Shown: positions 18,876 through 25,823 of the stretch, piece by piece
Numbering within the stretch: position 1 is the first letter of the stretch
How the letters are laid out: each line of letters opens with the position of its first letter
NCBI GenBank assembly: GCA_963839815.1
Contig: CAWIWF010000008.1
Location: forward strand, 434,001-498,000
DNA: 64,000 nt
Source: JACVRM01 sp963839815
GTDB taxonomy: Bacteria > Actinomycetota > Thermoleophilia > Gaiellales > Gaiellaceae
Direction of reading: 5' to 3'
The notes under the pieces: generated by a model
Databases searched by the model: none
Seen by the model: the letters and a program-made list of their open reading frames with translations, nothing else
What the model was told of the DNA's origin: nothing
Made by a program: the position numbers and the translations under genes

Positions 18876-20036
18876 TCAGGCCGGGATCGGCTGCCGTTCC
18901 TGCGCCAACTGCTCGACGAGCGCGAGTGCATGCTCGGCGCCCGGCAGCGCCTCGGCCTCCGCCTGCACCCGCCGCGCTCCCTCGCGGTAGCTCCCCTCCC
19001 CCAGCACCTCGCCCACGGCCTCGCGCACCTCCGCGGGGGTCGCCGTGACGGCGTCGAGCACGCGCGCGACACCCAGGTCGCGGCAGCGGCGGGCGTTCGG
19101 CTCCTGGTCTGCGCCGATCGGCACGAGCACCTGCGGCACGCCGTGTGCGAGCGCGCCGACCACCGTGCCGGAGCCGCCGTGCGAGGCGACGAGGTCGCAG
19201 CGCGGCAGGATCGCGTCCTGGGCCAGGAAGCGCTCGAGACGCACGTTGGCCGGCGGGTTCAGCTCAGCGGGCTCGCGACCGGCGCCGGTCGTCGCGACCG
19301 CCGCCGTCCCGCTCTCCCCCAGTCCGGCGAGCACGCGGTCGAAGAGGTCGCCCGACTCGAGGTTGAAGACGGTGCCGAGCGTGAAGTAGACGAGCGGGCG
19401 CCCGAGCGCCGACAGCCACTCGGGCGGGTCGTCGCGAGGGTCGTCGAGGGCCGCCGGCCGGATCGCATGCAGGGTCGCAGGCGCCGGCACCCCGGGATCA
19501 CGGAAGCTCGGCGGCACCGGCGAGAGGACGAGGTAGCGGGAGAGCGCCTCGAGGTCGGGATCCGGCGCGAGACCCTGCGAGGCCCGCACCTCGTCGAGCG
19601 TCGCGGCGACAAGGTCGGGGCGGACGAACGTGCCCGCGGCGAGCACGACCACGGAGGCGTACGGGACCCCGAGCCGCTCGGCCGCGATCAGGCTGCCGAA
19701 GTCCGTCTCGTCGGCGACGAGGACGTCGGCCTTCCACTCGCGCAGGAGCTCCAGCACGAGCGGCGCACCGAGCAGGGCACGGGTTCCGGCGAAGCGCTCG
19801 CGGAAGTCCCGCTCCTCCCGGCGCAGGTCGAGCGGGAGCAGCCTGCGGTCGGGCGGTGGGATGTCCCCGGGCAGGCCGATCCGGTCTGCGCGGAAGCCGA
19901 GCGCCTCGAGCGCCCCCGCCTGTGACGGCGTCGCTGCGAAGCGAACGTCATGTCCGGCACGCGCAGCGGCCCGGGCGAGCGGCAGCAGCGGCTCGAAGTG
20001 GCCTCGGCCACCGGTGAACGCGAGCAGGATCCGCAC
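18876..20036 (-). CDS. UGT/MGT-type family 1 glycosyltransferase
   Basis: A 386-residue GT-B enzyme of the macrolide/flavonoid glycosyltransferase type. The N-terminal domain begins MRILLAFTGGRGHFEPLLPL, and the C-terminal nucleotide-sugar motif is LPRCDLVASHGGSGTVVGALAHGVPQVLVPIGADQ with the key SHGGSGT. The acceptor cannot be predicted. GTG start at 20,034-20,036, with TAGAGT eight bases upstream. It is transcribed towards imuB but separated from it by the LexA boxes. Confidence 0.88.
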   Translation of the reverse strand: MRILLAFTGGRGHFEPLLPLARAAARAGHDVRFAATPSQAGALEALGFRADRIGLPGDIPPPDRRLLPLDLRREERDFRERFAGTRALLGAPLVLELLREWKADVLVADETDFGSLIAAERLGVPYASVVVLAAGTFVRPDLVAATLDEVRASQGLAPDPDLEALSRYLVLSPVPPSFRDPGVPAPATLHAIRPAALDDPRDDPPEWLSALGRPLVYFTLGTVFNLESGDLFDRVLAGLGESGTAAVATTGAGREPAELNPPANVRLERFLAQDAILPRCDLVASHGGSGTVVGALAHGVPQVLVPIGADQEPNARRCRDLGVARVLDAVTATPAEVREAVGEVLGEGSYREGARRVQAEAEALPGAEHALALVEQLAQERQPIPA

Positions 20037-20044
20037 GGCGGCGG

Positions 20045-20050
20045 ACTCTA
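20045..20050 (-). promoter_or_regulatory. -10 box TAGAGT of the glycosyltransferase gene
   Basis: On the minus strand TAGAGT lies eight bases before the GTG start. Confidence 0.35.
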
Positions 20051-20097
20051 CGGGTCTGTGCTCCCCGCGCTGCCCGGGCAGCGACCGCCCCGCTCGC

Positions 20098-20103
20098 TAG
20101 GGT
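20098..20103 (+). promoter_or_regulatory. -10 box TAGGGT of the DUF3467 gene
   Basis: TAGGGT lies eight bases before GTG 20,112, without a ribosome binding site. Confidence 0.4.
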
Positions 20104-20111
20104 CAGGGCGC

Positions 20112-20465
20112 GTGAGCGAGCACGAGCACGACGACGAGCACGAGCGCACCACGGAGTTCCAGATCCAGGTGCCGAACGACCTCGAGCCCGGGGTCTACGC
20201 CAACTTCCTCTCGGTCTGGCATACCGCGTACGAGTTCACGCTCGACTTCGGCGTCACGCAGCCGCCGCAGGTCGAGCATCCGGAGGATCCGGACGAGCCG
20301 GTGCGCGTCGAGTGCCGGGTGGTGGCGCGCGTGAAGATCCCGGTCACGGTGCTGTTCGACGTCCTGCGCGCACTCAACGAGAACATGACGCGTTACGAGC
20401 AGGTCTTCGGCGAGATCAAGCGTCCCGAGGGCCCGCCCGACGCGCCCGGCTCCAACGGGATCTAG
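20112..20465 (+). CDS. DUF3467 family protein
   Basis: A 117-residue protein. After a His/Glu/Asp-rich N-terminus it has the DUF3467 core: NDLEPGVYANFLSVWHTAYEFTLDFG followed by VRVECRVVARVKIPVTVLFDVLRALNENMTRYEQVFG. The family is widespread and has no assigned function. It is divergent from the glycosyltransferase and converges on the cyclase gene, whose stop is three bases away. Confidence 0.85.
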   Translation: MSEHEHDDEHERTTEFQIQVPNDLEPGVYANFLSVWHTAYEFTLDFGVTQPPQVEHPEDPDEPVRVECRVVARVKIPVTVLFDVLRALNENMTRYEQVFGEIKRPEGPPDAPGSNGI

Positions 20466-20468
20466 CTC

Positions 20469-21041
20469 TCAGCCGGCTGCGGCGGCGTCCACCGGCTGAG
20501 GCCGAAGAGGCAGGTTTGTCTGGTGCAGGCTCGTGAGCGGCGGGAAGTCCGCCTCGCCGACCTGGTAGATGCGCTCGGGGCCGGAGAGATCCTTGAGCCG
20601 GTGGTCGCCGAGATCGCGCAGCCCGTCTGTGCCGACGAGCGCAGCGGTCGCGGCCGAGACGAGCACCTGGCCGCCGTGGCCGCAGGCCGCGACCCTGGCC
20701 GCCCGGTTGACGTCGGGGCCGACGTAGCCCTCGTCGGTGACGACCGGCGTGCCCGTGTGCAGGCCCATCCGCACCCGGATCGGGCCGGCGGCGAGACCGT
20801 CGAGGATCGCGGCCGCCGCCTCCACGGCTTCGGGCGCGGCGGGAAACGCGACGAAGAAGGCATCACCCTGGGTGTCGACCTCGACACCGCCGCGCGCCCG
20901 GAACGCCTCTCGCACGATGCGGCGGTGCTCTGCCAGCGCCTCGGCGTAGCCCTCCGCGCCCAGCTCGTGCAGCAGCCGTGTCGAGCCCTCGACGTCCGTG
21001 AACAGGAAAGTGACCGTGCCGGTCGGGAGGTCGGCTCGCAC
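20469..21041 (-). CDS. Class III adenylate/guanylate cyclase domain protein, short form
   Basis: A 190-residue catalytic domain. Metal and substrate positions are recognisable in GTVTFLFTDVEGSTRLLHELG, VEVDTQGDAFFVAF and VRMGLHTGTPV, with GPDVNRAARVAACGHGGQVLVS in the dimer interface. After YQVGEADFPPLTSLHQTNLPL the protein stops. In many actinobacterial relatives that exact region continues into an ATPase/TPR half, so this may be a truncated descendant. Start is GTG 21,039-21,041. It probably makes cAMP, but the nucleotide is not certain. Confidence 0.85.
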   Translation of the reverse strand: MRADLPTGTVTFLFTDVEGSTRLLHELGAEGYAEALAEHRRIVREAFRARGGVEVDTQGDAFFVAFPAAPEAVEAAAAILDGLAAGPIRVRMGLHTGTPVVTDEGYVGPDVNRAARVAACGHGGQVLVSAATAALVGTDGLRDLGDHRLKDLSGPERIYQVGEADFPPLTSLHQTNLPLRPQPVDAAAAG

Positions 21042-21064
21042 GGCGGGATGATGCCGAGCGGTGC

Positions 21065-21745
21065 CTACGCCGTGAGCTCGGCAGCGGCGCCGATCATCCG
21101 GGACAGGCGTGGCACCGTCGGGAGCGAGTCGACCCGGCACACCCAGGCGATGTCGTCTTCCAGCCCGGGCGGGCCGTAGGTGCGGGCCTCGATGCCGTCG
21201 CGCGCGTCCGGGTAGCGCGCCGCGATCAGCTCGGACGCCTTCGCGCCGTCCCCCCGGTCGCCGTCGAGCAGCGCGACGATCCGTCCCGCGCAGTAGGCGT
21301 CGTCGAGCGCGAACGCACCCTGGAAGCCGGCGCAGACGACGACGACGTCCTCCCCGGTCGCACGGGCCGCGTCCGCCACCGCGGTGAGATTGAGCAGGCT
21401 GCCGATGAGCACCGTGTCGGCACGGGCGGCGGCCGCGAGGATCGCCCGGGTGCCATTGGTGGTCGAGAAGATGATCGGCTCGGCGCCGCCCTCGAGGAAC
21501 TCCCTCGGCGAGGCGCCAACGTCGAAGCCGGGGATCTTGACGGCCTGACGCTCGCCGCCGAGGAGGCCTTCGCCGAGCTCCTCGCGAAGCGCGCGCGCCT
21601 CGTCGACGCCGGCTGCAGCGAGCACCCTCGGGTAGCCGGACGCCAGCGCCTGCGTGATCGTCGAGGTGGCGCGCATGACGTCGACGACGATCGCGACCGG
21701 CGCGCCTGCGGGCTCCTCCGGCGTGAACGCGACGTCGACCCGCAC
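21065..21745 (-). CDS. ComB-family 2-phosphosulfolactate phosphatase
   Basis: A 226-residue member of the ComB family, Mg-dependent phosphatases first described in coenzyme M synthesis. Family signatures are VVDVMRATSTITQALASG, FSTTNGTRAI and VVCAGFQGAFALDDAYCAGRIV. Bacterial members occur far from coenzyme M pathways, so the substrate here is open. GTG start with TAGGTT eight bases upstream. It lies 23 bp upstream of the cyclase gene and could be co-transcribed with it. Confidence 0.85.
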   Translation of the reverse strand: MRVDVAFTPEEPAGAPVAIVVDVMRATSTITQALASGYPRVLAAAGVDEARALREELGEGLLGGERQAVKIPGFDVGASPREFLEGGAEPIIFSTTNGTRAILAAAARADTVLIGSLLNLTAVADAARATGEDVVVVCAGFQGAFALDDAYCAGRIVALLDGDRGDGAKASELIAARYPDARDGIEARTYGPPGLEDDIAWVCRVDSLPTVPRLSRMIGAAAELTA

Positions 21746-21753
21746 GAGGGCGC

Positions 21754-21759
21754 AACCTA
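21754..21759 (-). promoter_or_regulatory. -10 box TAGGTT of the comB-like gene
   Basis: TAGGTT on the minus strand is eight bases before the GTG start. Confidence 0.4.
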
Positions 21760-21825
21760 GCCGCTCGCCGACTGCGGGGCCGCGGTGGACGGGTCACGCC
21801 ACTCCGCACTGAGGACCTGGCCCCA

Positions 21826-21991
21826 GGGGACAGTCCCCAGGGACAGTCCCTTGGGCCTGGCTGCAACGGACACGCTCGAGGGACAGTCCCTCGGGCATGG
21901 CCGCACCGGGCACGCTCAAGGGACAGTCCCTCGGGCATGGCCGCACCGGACACGCTCAAGGGACAGTCCCTCGGCCATGGCCGCACCGGAC
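21826..21991. repeat. 40-bp tandem repeat with GGGACAGTCCC palindromes
   Basis: The palindrome core GGGACAGTCCC recurs at 21,840, 21,880, 21,920 and 21,960, exactly 40 bp apart, and a tighter copy (GGGGACAGTCCCC) begins at 21,826. The intervening bases are also conserved (TCGGGCATGGCCGCACCGG, then CACGCTCAA). It fills much of the 388-bp gap between the divergent comB-like and rhomboid genes. It could be a protein-binding array or a REP-type element. There is no CRISPR-like spacer diversity. Confidence 0.8.
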
Positions 21992-22121
21992 ATGGCCGAC
22001 GCCAGGCCTGGACACGTCTCGGGCGGGCAGGCGGCCGGCAGCGGTGCGCGCCGGTCATCGGCACGGCCGCGGCGCCGCGGTCGTGCCGGCGGGCATGAAC
22101 GGCAGGAGCCGCCCCCGCGTC

Positions 22122-22127
22122 TACGCT
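22122..22127 (+). promoter_or_regulatory. -10 box TACGCT of the rhomboid gene
   Basis: TACGCT is followed by six bases and the ATG at 22,134. Confidence 0.45.
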
Positions 22128-22133
22128 GCCTCC

Positions 22134-23018
22134 ATGTCCGAGCTGACCACCTGTTACCGGCACGCCGACCGCGAGACCGGCGTCTCCTGCTCGGAGTGCG
22201 GACGCGGGATCTGCACCGACTGCATGGTGTTCGCACCGGTCGGAATCCGCTGTCCCGACCATGCCGGCAAGCAGGCGCCAACCGGCGGCCCAGGCTCGCG
22301 TCGCACAGGCCGCGTCGGCTGGCAGGGCACGCCTGGCTCCCTGATCACGCGCATCCTGATCGGGCTCAACATCGGCGTCTTCTTCCTCAATCTCGCCCAG
22401 GGAGCCGAGCTCGGGCGAAACGACGGCAGCCTGTTCGTCGACGGGGCGCTGATCGGCCGCGCGTTCGATCCGGCGGCAAACGCTGTGGTCGGCGTGGCCG
22501 AGGGCGAGTGGTACCGGATGGTCACCGCCATGTTCCTGCACGGCAGCCTGATCCACCTCGGCATGAACATGCTGATGCTCTACTGGATCGGCTCACCGCT
22601 CGAGCAGGCGGTGGGCCGGCTGCGCTTCCTGCTGATCTACTTCGTCAGCGGCCTCTGCGGCTCTGCCGGCGCGCTGGCACTGACGAGCCAGAGCGCGCTC
22701 ACTGTCGGGGCGTCCGGCGCCATCTTCGGCATGCTCGGGGCGGCGCTCGTGTACGAGCGGCAGCGGACCTTCGTGCTCGGCGGCAGTGCCATGGGGATCA
22801 TCCTGATCAACCTGATCCTCACGTTCTCGATCCCGAACATCTCGATCGGTGGTCACCTCGGCGGACTGGTCGGCGGCGCCGCCTGCAGCCTCGCCCTCTC
22901 CCGACTCGGCCGTGCGCACGCCGCCTACGGCCGCCCGGGATTACTCGGCTTCGCCGGTGTCGCAGCCGTAGCCGTCGCGGCCCTCGCCGTCTCGCTCATC
23001 ACCGTCCAGAGCTACTGA
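22134..23018 (+). CDS. Rhomboid intramembrane serine protease with N-terminal zinc-binding region
   Basis: A 294-residue protein. Residues 1-40 form a B-box-like Cys/His cluster (CYRHADRETGVSCSECGRGI, CTDC, CPDH). A linker leads to six or seven hydrophobic helices carrying the rhomboid motifs: HGSLIHLGMNMLMLY (with the HxxxN pattern), the catalytic serine in GASGAIFG and the catalytic histidine in GGHLGGLVGG. It should cleave membrane proteins within the bilayer. The ATG start lies after the 40-bp repeats. Confidence 0.92.
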   Translation: MSELTTCYRHADRETGVSCSECGRGICTDCMVFAPVGIRCPDHAGKQAPTGGPGSRRTGRVGWQGTPGSLITRILIGLNIGVFFLNLAQGAELGRNDGSLFVDGALIGRAFDPAANAVVGVAEGEWYRMVTAMFLHGSLIHLGMNMLMLYWIGSPLEQAVGRLRFLLIYFVSGLCGSAGALALTSQSALTVGASGAIFGMLGAALVYERQRTFVLGGSAMGIILINLILTFSIPNISIGGHLGGLVGGAACSLALSRLGRAHAAYGRPGLLGFAGVAAVAVAALAVSLITVQSY

Positions 23019-23028
23019 CCTGGGGCCC

Positions 23029-23052
23029 CACCGCCCAGCCGAGGGCGGGGTG
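23029..23052 (+). terminator. Hairpin downstream of the rhomboid gene
   Basis: CACCGCCC pairs with GGGCGGGGTG (two bulged bases) across a six-base loop, ten bases after the rhomboid stop. No T-run follows. Confidence 0.4.
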
Positions 23053-23115
23053 ACGGTTGACAGGTTGCCCCCGGTCGGCCAGCTTCCCAGGGGTGGCAAG
23101 CACGCGCCCCTCAGC

Positions 23116-23121
23116 TAGCGT
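23116..23121 (+). promoter_or_regulatory. -10 box TAGCGT of the nucleotidyltransferase-fold gene
   Basis: TAGCGT lies seven bases before GTG 23,129. A TTGACA sequence at 23,055-23,060 is too far upstream to be its -35 element. Confidence 0.4.
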
Positions 23122-23128
23122 CGGATGG

Positions 23129-24190
23129 GTGGAACCGGTACGAGCACTCGCGATCGAGGAGGACGCCCGACACTCACAGGCGCCTGGTCTCTGGGAGGCG
23201 GTCGACCGGATGGTCGAAGGCATGGGTGCCGCGGCCATCCGCGCGCACAGCCTGACGCCGCTTGCCGCCATGCGCTGGCGAGCCGTCGGACGACCTCTGC
23301 CCGACATGTTTCAGCAGCAGGAGCGCGCCGCTCAGCTGGCACCCCTACTCGCGATCCCTGTGCTCACCCGCGCCCGAGCCGCATTCGAGGGCCGGATGCT
23401 GGTGCTCAAGGGGCCGGAGATCGAGGCGCGCTACCCGGCCGGTGGCCGCCTCTTCGGTGATCTCGACCTGCTCGTCGACGACGCCCCGGCCGCCTTCGCG
23501 TCGCTGCTGGCCGCCGGCTTCCAGCCACTGCCCGGCGCCGCCGACCGCCGGCCCGTCCACCTGGCACCGATCCGCTGGCCTGGAAGCAGCCTGCCGGTCG
23601 AGCTACACATCCGCCCGAACTGGCCACGTCACCTGACGCCGCCGCCGCTCGCCGACCTGTTCGATGCTGCGGTCCCCTCCCGCGTGCCGGTCGACGGGCT
23701 GGAGGCGCCCGCCCCGCCTCATCACGCGCTCATCGCAGCCGCCCATGGCTGGAGACACATGCCGCTGCGCGCAGTCCGCGACCTCGTCGACGTGGCCGCG
23801 CTGGCTGCGGAGTCCGACCTGGAGGAGATCGAGTCGCTCGCCGCGCGCTGGGACATGGCCGGCGTCTGGCGCACGACCTGGGCGACCGCGGACTGGCTCT
23901 TCGCCGGCGCCGAGCCGCCGCTGGCGACACGGCTGTGGGCGCGGAACCTCCGCGGGCCTCGCCAGCTCACCGTGCTCGAGCGGCACGTTCGCCGCTGGGT
24001 TGCGCCGTTCTGGATGCTTCCCCCGGGCCGAGCCTTCGCCGCCGCGGCCAAGAACGTCGTCGCCGATGCGCGGCCGGTCGGCGACGAGAGCTGGGCGGCC
24101 AAGCTGCGCCGGATCGCCTGGGTTGCTTCCCATCCCTCCGACACGCGATCCGAGGCGGCACGGGGCCTGGAGAACGACGAGCAGTTCTGA
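23129..24190 (+). CDS. Nucleotidyltransferase-fold protein (NTP_transf_5 type)
   Basis: A 353-residue protein. The core RMLVLKGPEIEARYPAGGRL followed by FGDLDLLVDD has the GDxDLLV metal motif of the uncharacterised nucleotidyltransferase family often found beside PqqD or polysaccharide genes. The C-terminal half is helical with LIAAAHGWRHMPLRAVRDLVDV. Neither donor nor target is known. Start GTG 23,129 rather than an upstream in-frame codon, because a -10-like box sits just before it. Confidence 0.75.
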   Translation: MEPVRALAIEEDARHSQAPGLWEAVDRMVEGMGAAAIRAHSLTPLAAMRWRAVGRPLPDMFQQQERAAQLAPLLAIPVLTRARAAFEGRMLVLKGPEIEARYPAGGRLFGDLDLLVDDAPAAFASLLAAGFQPLPGAADRRPVHLAPIRWPGSSLPVELHIRPNWPRHLTPPPLADLFDAAVPSRVPVDGLEAPAPPHHALIAAAHGWRHMPLRAVRDLVDVAALAAESDLEEIESLAARWDMAGVWRTTWATADWLFAGAEPPLATRLWARNLRGPRQLTVLERHVRRWVAPFWMLPPGRAFAAAAKNVVADARPVGDESWAAKLRRIAWVASHPSDTRSEAARGLENDEQF

Positions 24191-24256
24191 CGCGCCGTCG
24201 ACACGCGCGACGGTCGCGGCTCCACGGGCGTGCCGCGCGCATGCGATCCTCGCCGC

Positions 24257-24922
24257 GTGAGCGACTACACGCCCGTGCCGCTCGCCTGGGAACGCCTCTC
24301 GCCCGACGAGTCGCTGGCCCGCTCCCGCGCGTTTCTCGCGCACATGCGGTCCCGTCGCTCGGTGCGCCGCTTCTCCCCTGAGCCGGTAGCCGCCGAGCTG
24401 ATCGAGAACGCCGTCGCGACCGCCGGCACCGCCCCGTCTGGCGCGCACCAGCAACCCTGGACGTTCGTGGTCGTCTCCGACCCGGAGCTCAAGGGCAGGA
24501 TCCGCGAGGCCGCCGAAGAGGCCGAGCGAGACTTCTACGACCGGCTGGCCCCGCCGGAGTGGCTGGAGGCGCTGCGGCCGCTCGGCACCGACTTCGTCAA
24601 GGAGCACCTCACCGACGCCCCAGTCCTGATCGTCGTCTTCGAGCAGGCCTACGGCCTCGCCGACGACGGGACGCGGCGCAAGCACTACTACGCCAAGGAG
24701 TCGGTCGGCATCGCGGTCGGCCTGTTGCTCGCGTCGCTCCACGCCGCCGGCCTGGCGGCCCTGACCCACACGCCCTCGCCGATGGGCTTCCTGCGCCGGC
24801 TGCTGGGCCAACCGGCCAACGAGCGCCCGTACGTTGTCATCCCGGTCGGCTACCCGGCGGACGACGCCGACGTGCCCGACATCGCGCGCAAGCCGCTGGA
24901 GGAGATCCTCATCCGCCGCTAG
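24257..24922 (+). CDS. Nitroreductase-fold flavoprotein, iodotyrosine-deiodinase-like
   Basis: A 221-residue FMN enzyme. RRSVRRFSPEPV is the FMN phosphate-binding motif; TAPSGAHQQPWTFVVV, YYAKESVGIAVGLLLASLHA and LTHTPSPMGFL follow the pattern of bacterial homologues of iodotyrosine deiodinase rather than the classical NfsA/NfsB types. Substrate is unknown. GTG start; GATCCT lies six bases upstream. Its last four bases overlap the stop of the convergent GNAT gene. Confidence 0.82.
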   Translation: MSDYTPVPLAWERLSPDESLARSRAFLAHMRSRRSVRRFSPEPVAAELIENAVATAGTAPSGAHQQPWTFVVVSDPELKGRIREAAEEAERDFYDRLAPPEWLEALRPLGTDFVKEHLTDAPVLIVVFEQAYGLADDGTRRKHYYAKESVGIAVGLLLASLHAAGLAALTHTPSPMGFLRRLLGQPANERPYVVIPVGYPADDADVPDIARKPLEEILIRR

Positions 24923-25446
24923 ACCCCGTCGAACGCGGGCGGATAGACGACGCGACCGCGAAGGGCGGCGTCGTACGCGGCGAGCGGCGCAACGAGAAAG
25001 GCACCGCCGGGGATGTCCGGCCGCGGCGGTGTGAGGCCCAGCTCGGCCGCGCGCCGGAAGCCGAAGCGCGGGTAGTAGGCGGGGATGCCCTCGACGAGCA
25101 CGAGCGGCTCGCCGCGCCCGTCCGCCAGCTCGAGCAACCGCCGCGTGAGCGCCGCCCCGATCCCTCGCCGCTGGACGTCAGGCCGCACGGCGAGCGGCGA
25201 GAGCAGCAGCAGCCGCTCCTCGAGCCCCTCGAGGCCCGCGTAGGACAGCATCGTGTGCCCAACCACCTCCCCGGCCAGCTCCGCGACGAGCGCCAGCTCG
25301 GGCACGTAGTGCTCCGAGGCCCGTATTCGCTCCACGAGCCGGGCGACCTCGACGTCGTCGAACGCGGCGGTGACGACCTCCCGAATCGTGGCGAAGTCGC
25401 CCGACCGCTCGGCGCGGACAGTGGTGGCGCCGGCGTCCTCGGCCAC
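24919..25446 (-). CDS. GNAT-family N-acetyltransferase
   Basis: A 175-residue single-domain acetyltransferase. The acetyl-CoA pyrophosphate loop is seen in LLLLSPLAVRPDVQRRGIGAAL, preceded by ELAGEVVGHTMLSYA, and followed by VLVEGIPAYYPRFGFRRA. This layout resembles the YhbS-like group of GNAT proteins. Acceptor unknown. I start at GTG 25,444-25,446; TAGCCT lies eight bases upstream. Confidence 0.85.
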   Translation of the reverse strand: MAEDAGATTVRAERSGDFATIREVVTAAFDDVEVARLVERIRASEHYVPELALVAELAGEVVGHTMLSYAGLEGLEERLLLLSPLAVRPDVQRRGIGAALTRRLLELADGRGEPLVLVEGIPAYYPRFGFRRAAELGLTPPRPDIPGGAFLVAPLAAYDAALRGRVVYPPAFDGV

Positions 25447-25612
25447 AGCCGGCCAGGCTATAGAGCCGCCAGCGGCGACGACAAGCAGTGGAGCGGCAGG
25501 CGATCTTCGCGTCTCGACCCTGAACGGCGGGTCAGTCCCCGGTGGGGACAGACCCTGCACGTCGTCGCCGTTGACCGCCGGAGGGCGGCTTCGCCGGCCG
25601 CAGGCACACACC

Positions 25613-25680
25613 GCGGCCTCGGCGCGTCACTCGAGCGAGGGGGCCCACGGGGGAAACCGGGTTTCCCCCGTGAAGCGAGC
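25613..25680. repeat. Hairpin-bearing direct repeat, copy 1
   Basis: Contains a perfect 12-bp stem (arms CACGGGGGAAAC and GTTTCCCCCGTG around CGG) at 25,646-25,672. The flanking sequence is also shared with copy 2. It lies in the 377-bp gap between the GNAT and ppdK genes, where I see no coding sequence. Confidence 0.75.
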
Positions 25681-25725
25681 TCGCGGCGCCGCAGGCGTCG
25701 CGGCGAGCGGCACCGCAGGCAGAGC

Positions 25726-25792
25726 GCGGCCCCGGCGCGTGACTTGAACGAGGGGCCCACGGGGGAAACCGGGTTTCCCCCGTGAAGCGAGC
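25726..25792. repeat. Hairpin-bearing direct repeat, copy 2
   Basis: The same perfect stem is at 25,758-25,784, 112 bp from copy 1. About 65 bp match copy 1 with a few substitutions and one indel in a G run, indicating a local duplication. The stems could act as transcription terminators behind ppdK or as a mobile palindromic element. Confidence 0.75.
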
Positions 25793-25794
25793 GA

Positions 25795-25813
25795 CGCGCC
25801 GCGAAGCGGCGCG
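25795..25813 (-). terminator. ppdK terminator hairpin
   Basis: A perfect 8-bp stem, CGCGCCGC with GCGGCGCG around GAA, lies ten bases past the ppdK stop codon on the transcribed strand. No T-run is present. Confidence 0.5.
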
Positions 25814-25823
25814 AGCGAAGCGG

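Noticed and set aside
21826..21991. CRISPR array
   Set aside because: The segments between palindromes are themselves conserved, so there are no unique spacers, and no cas genes are nearby.
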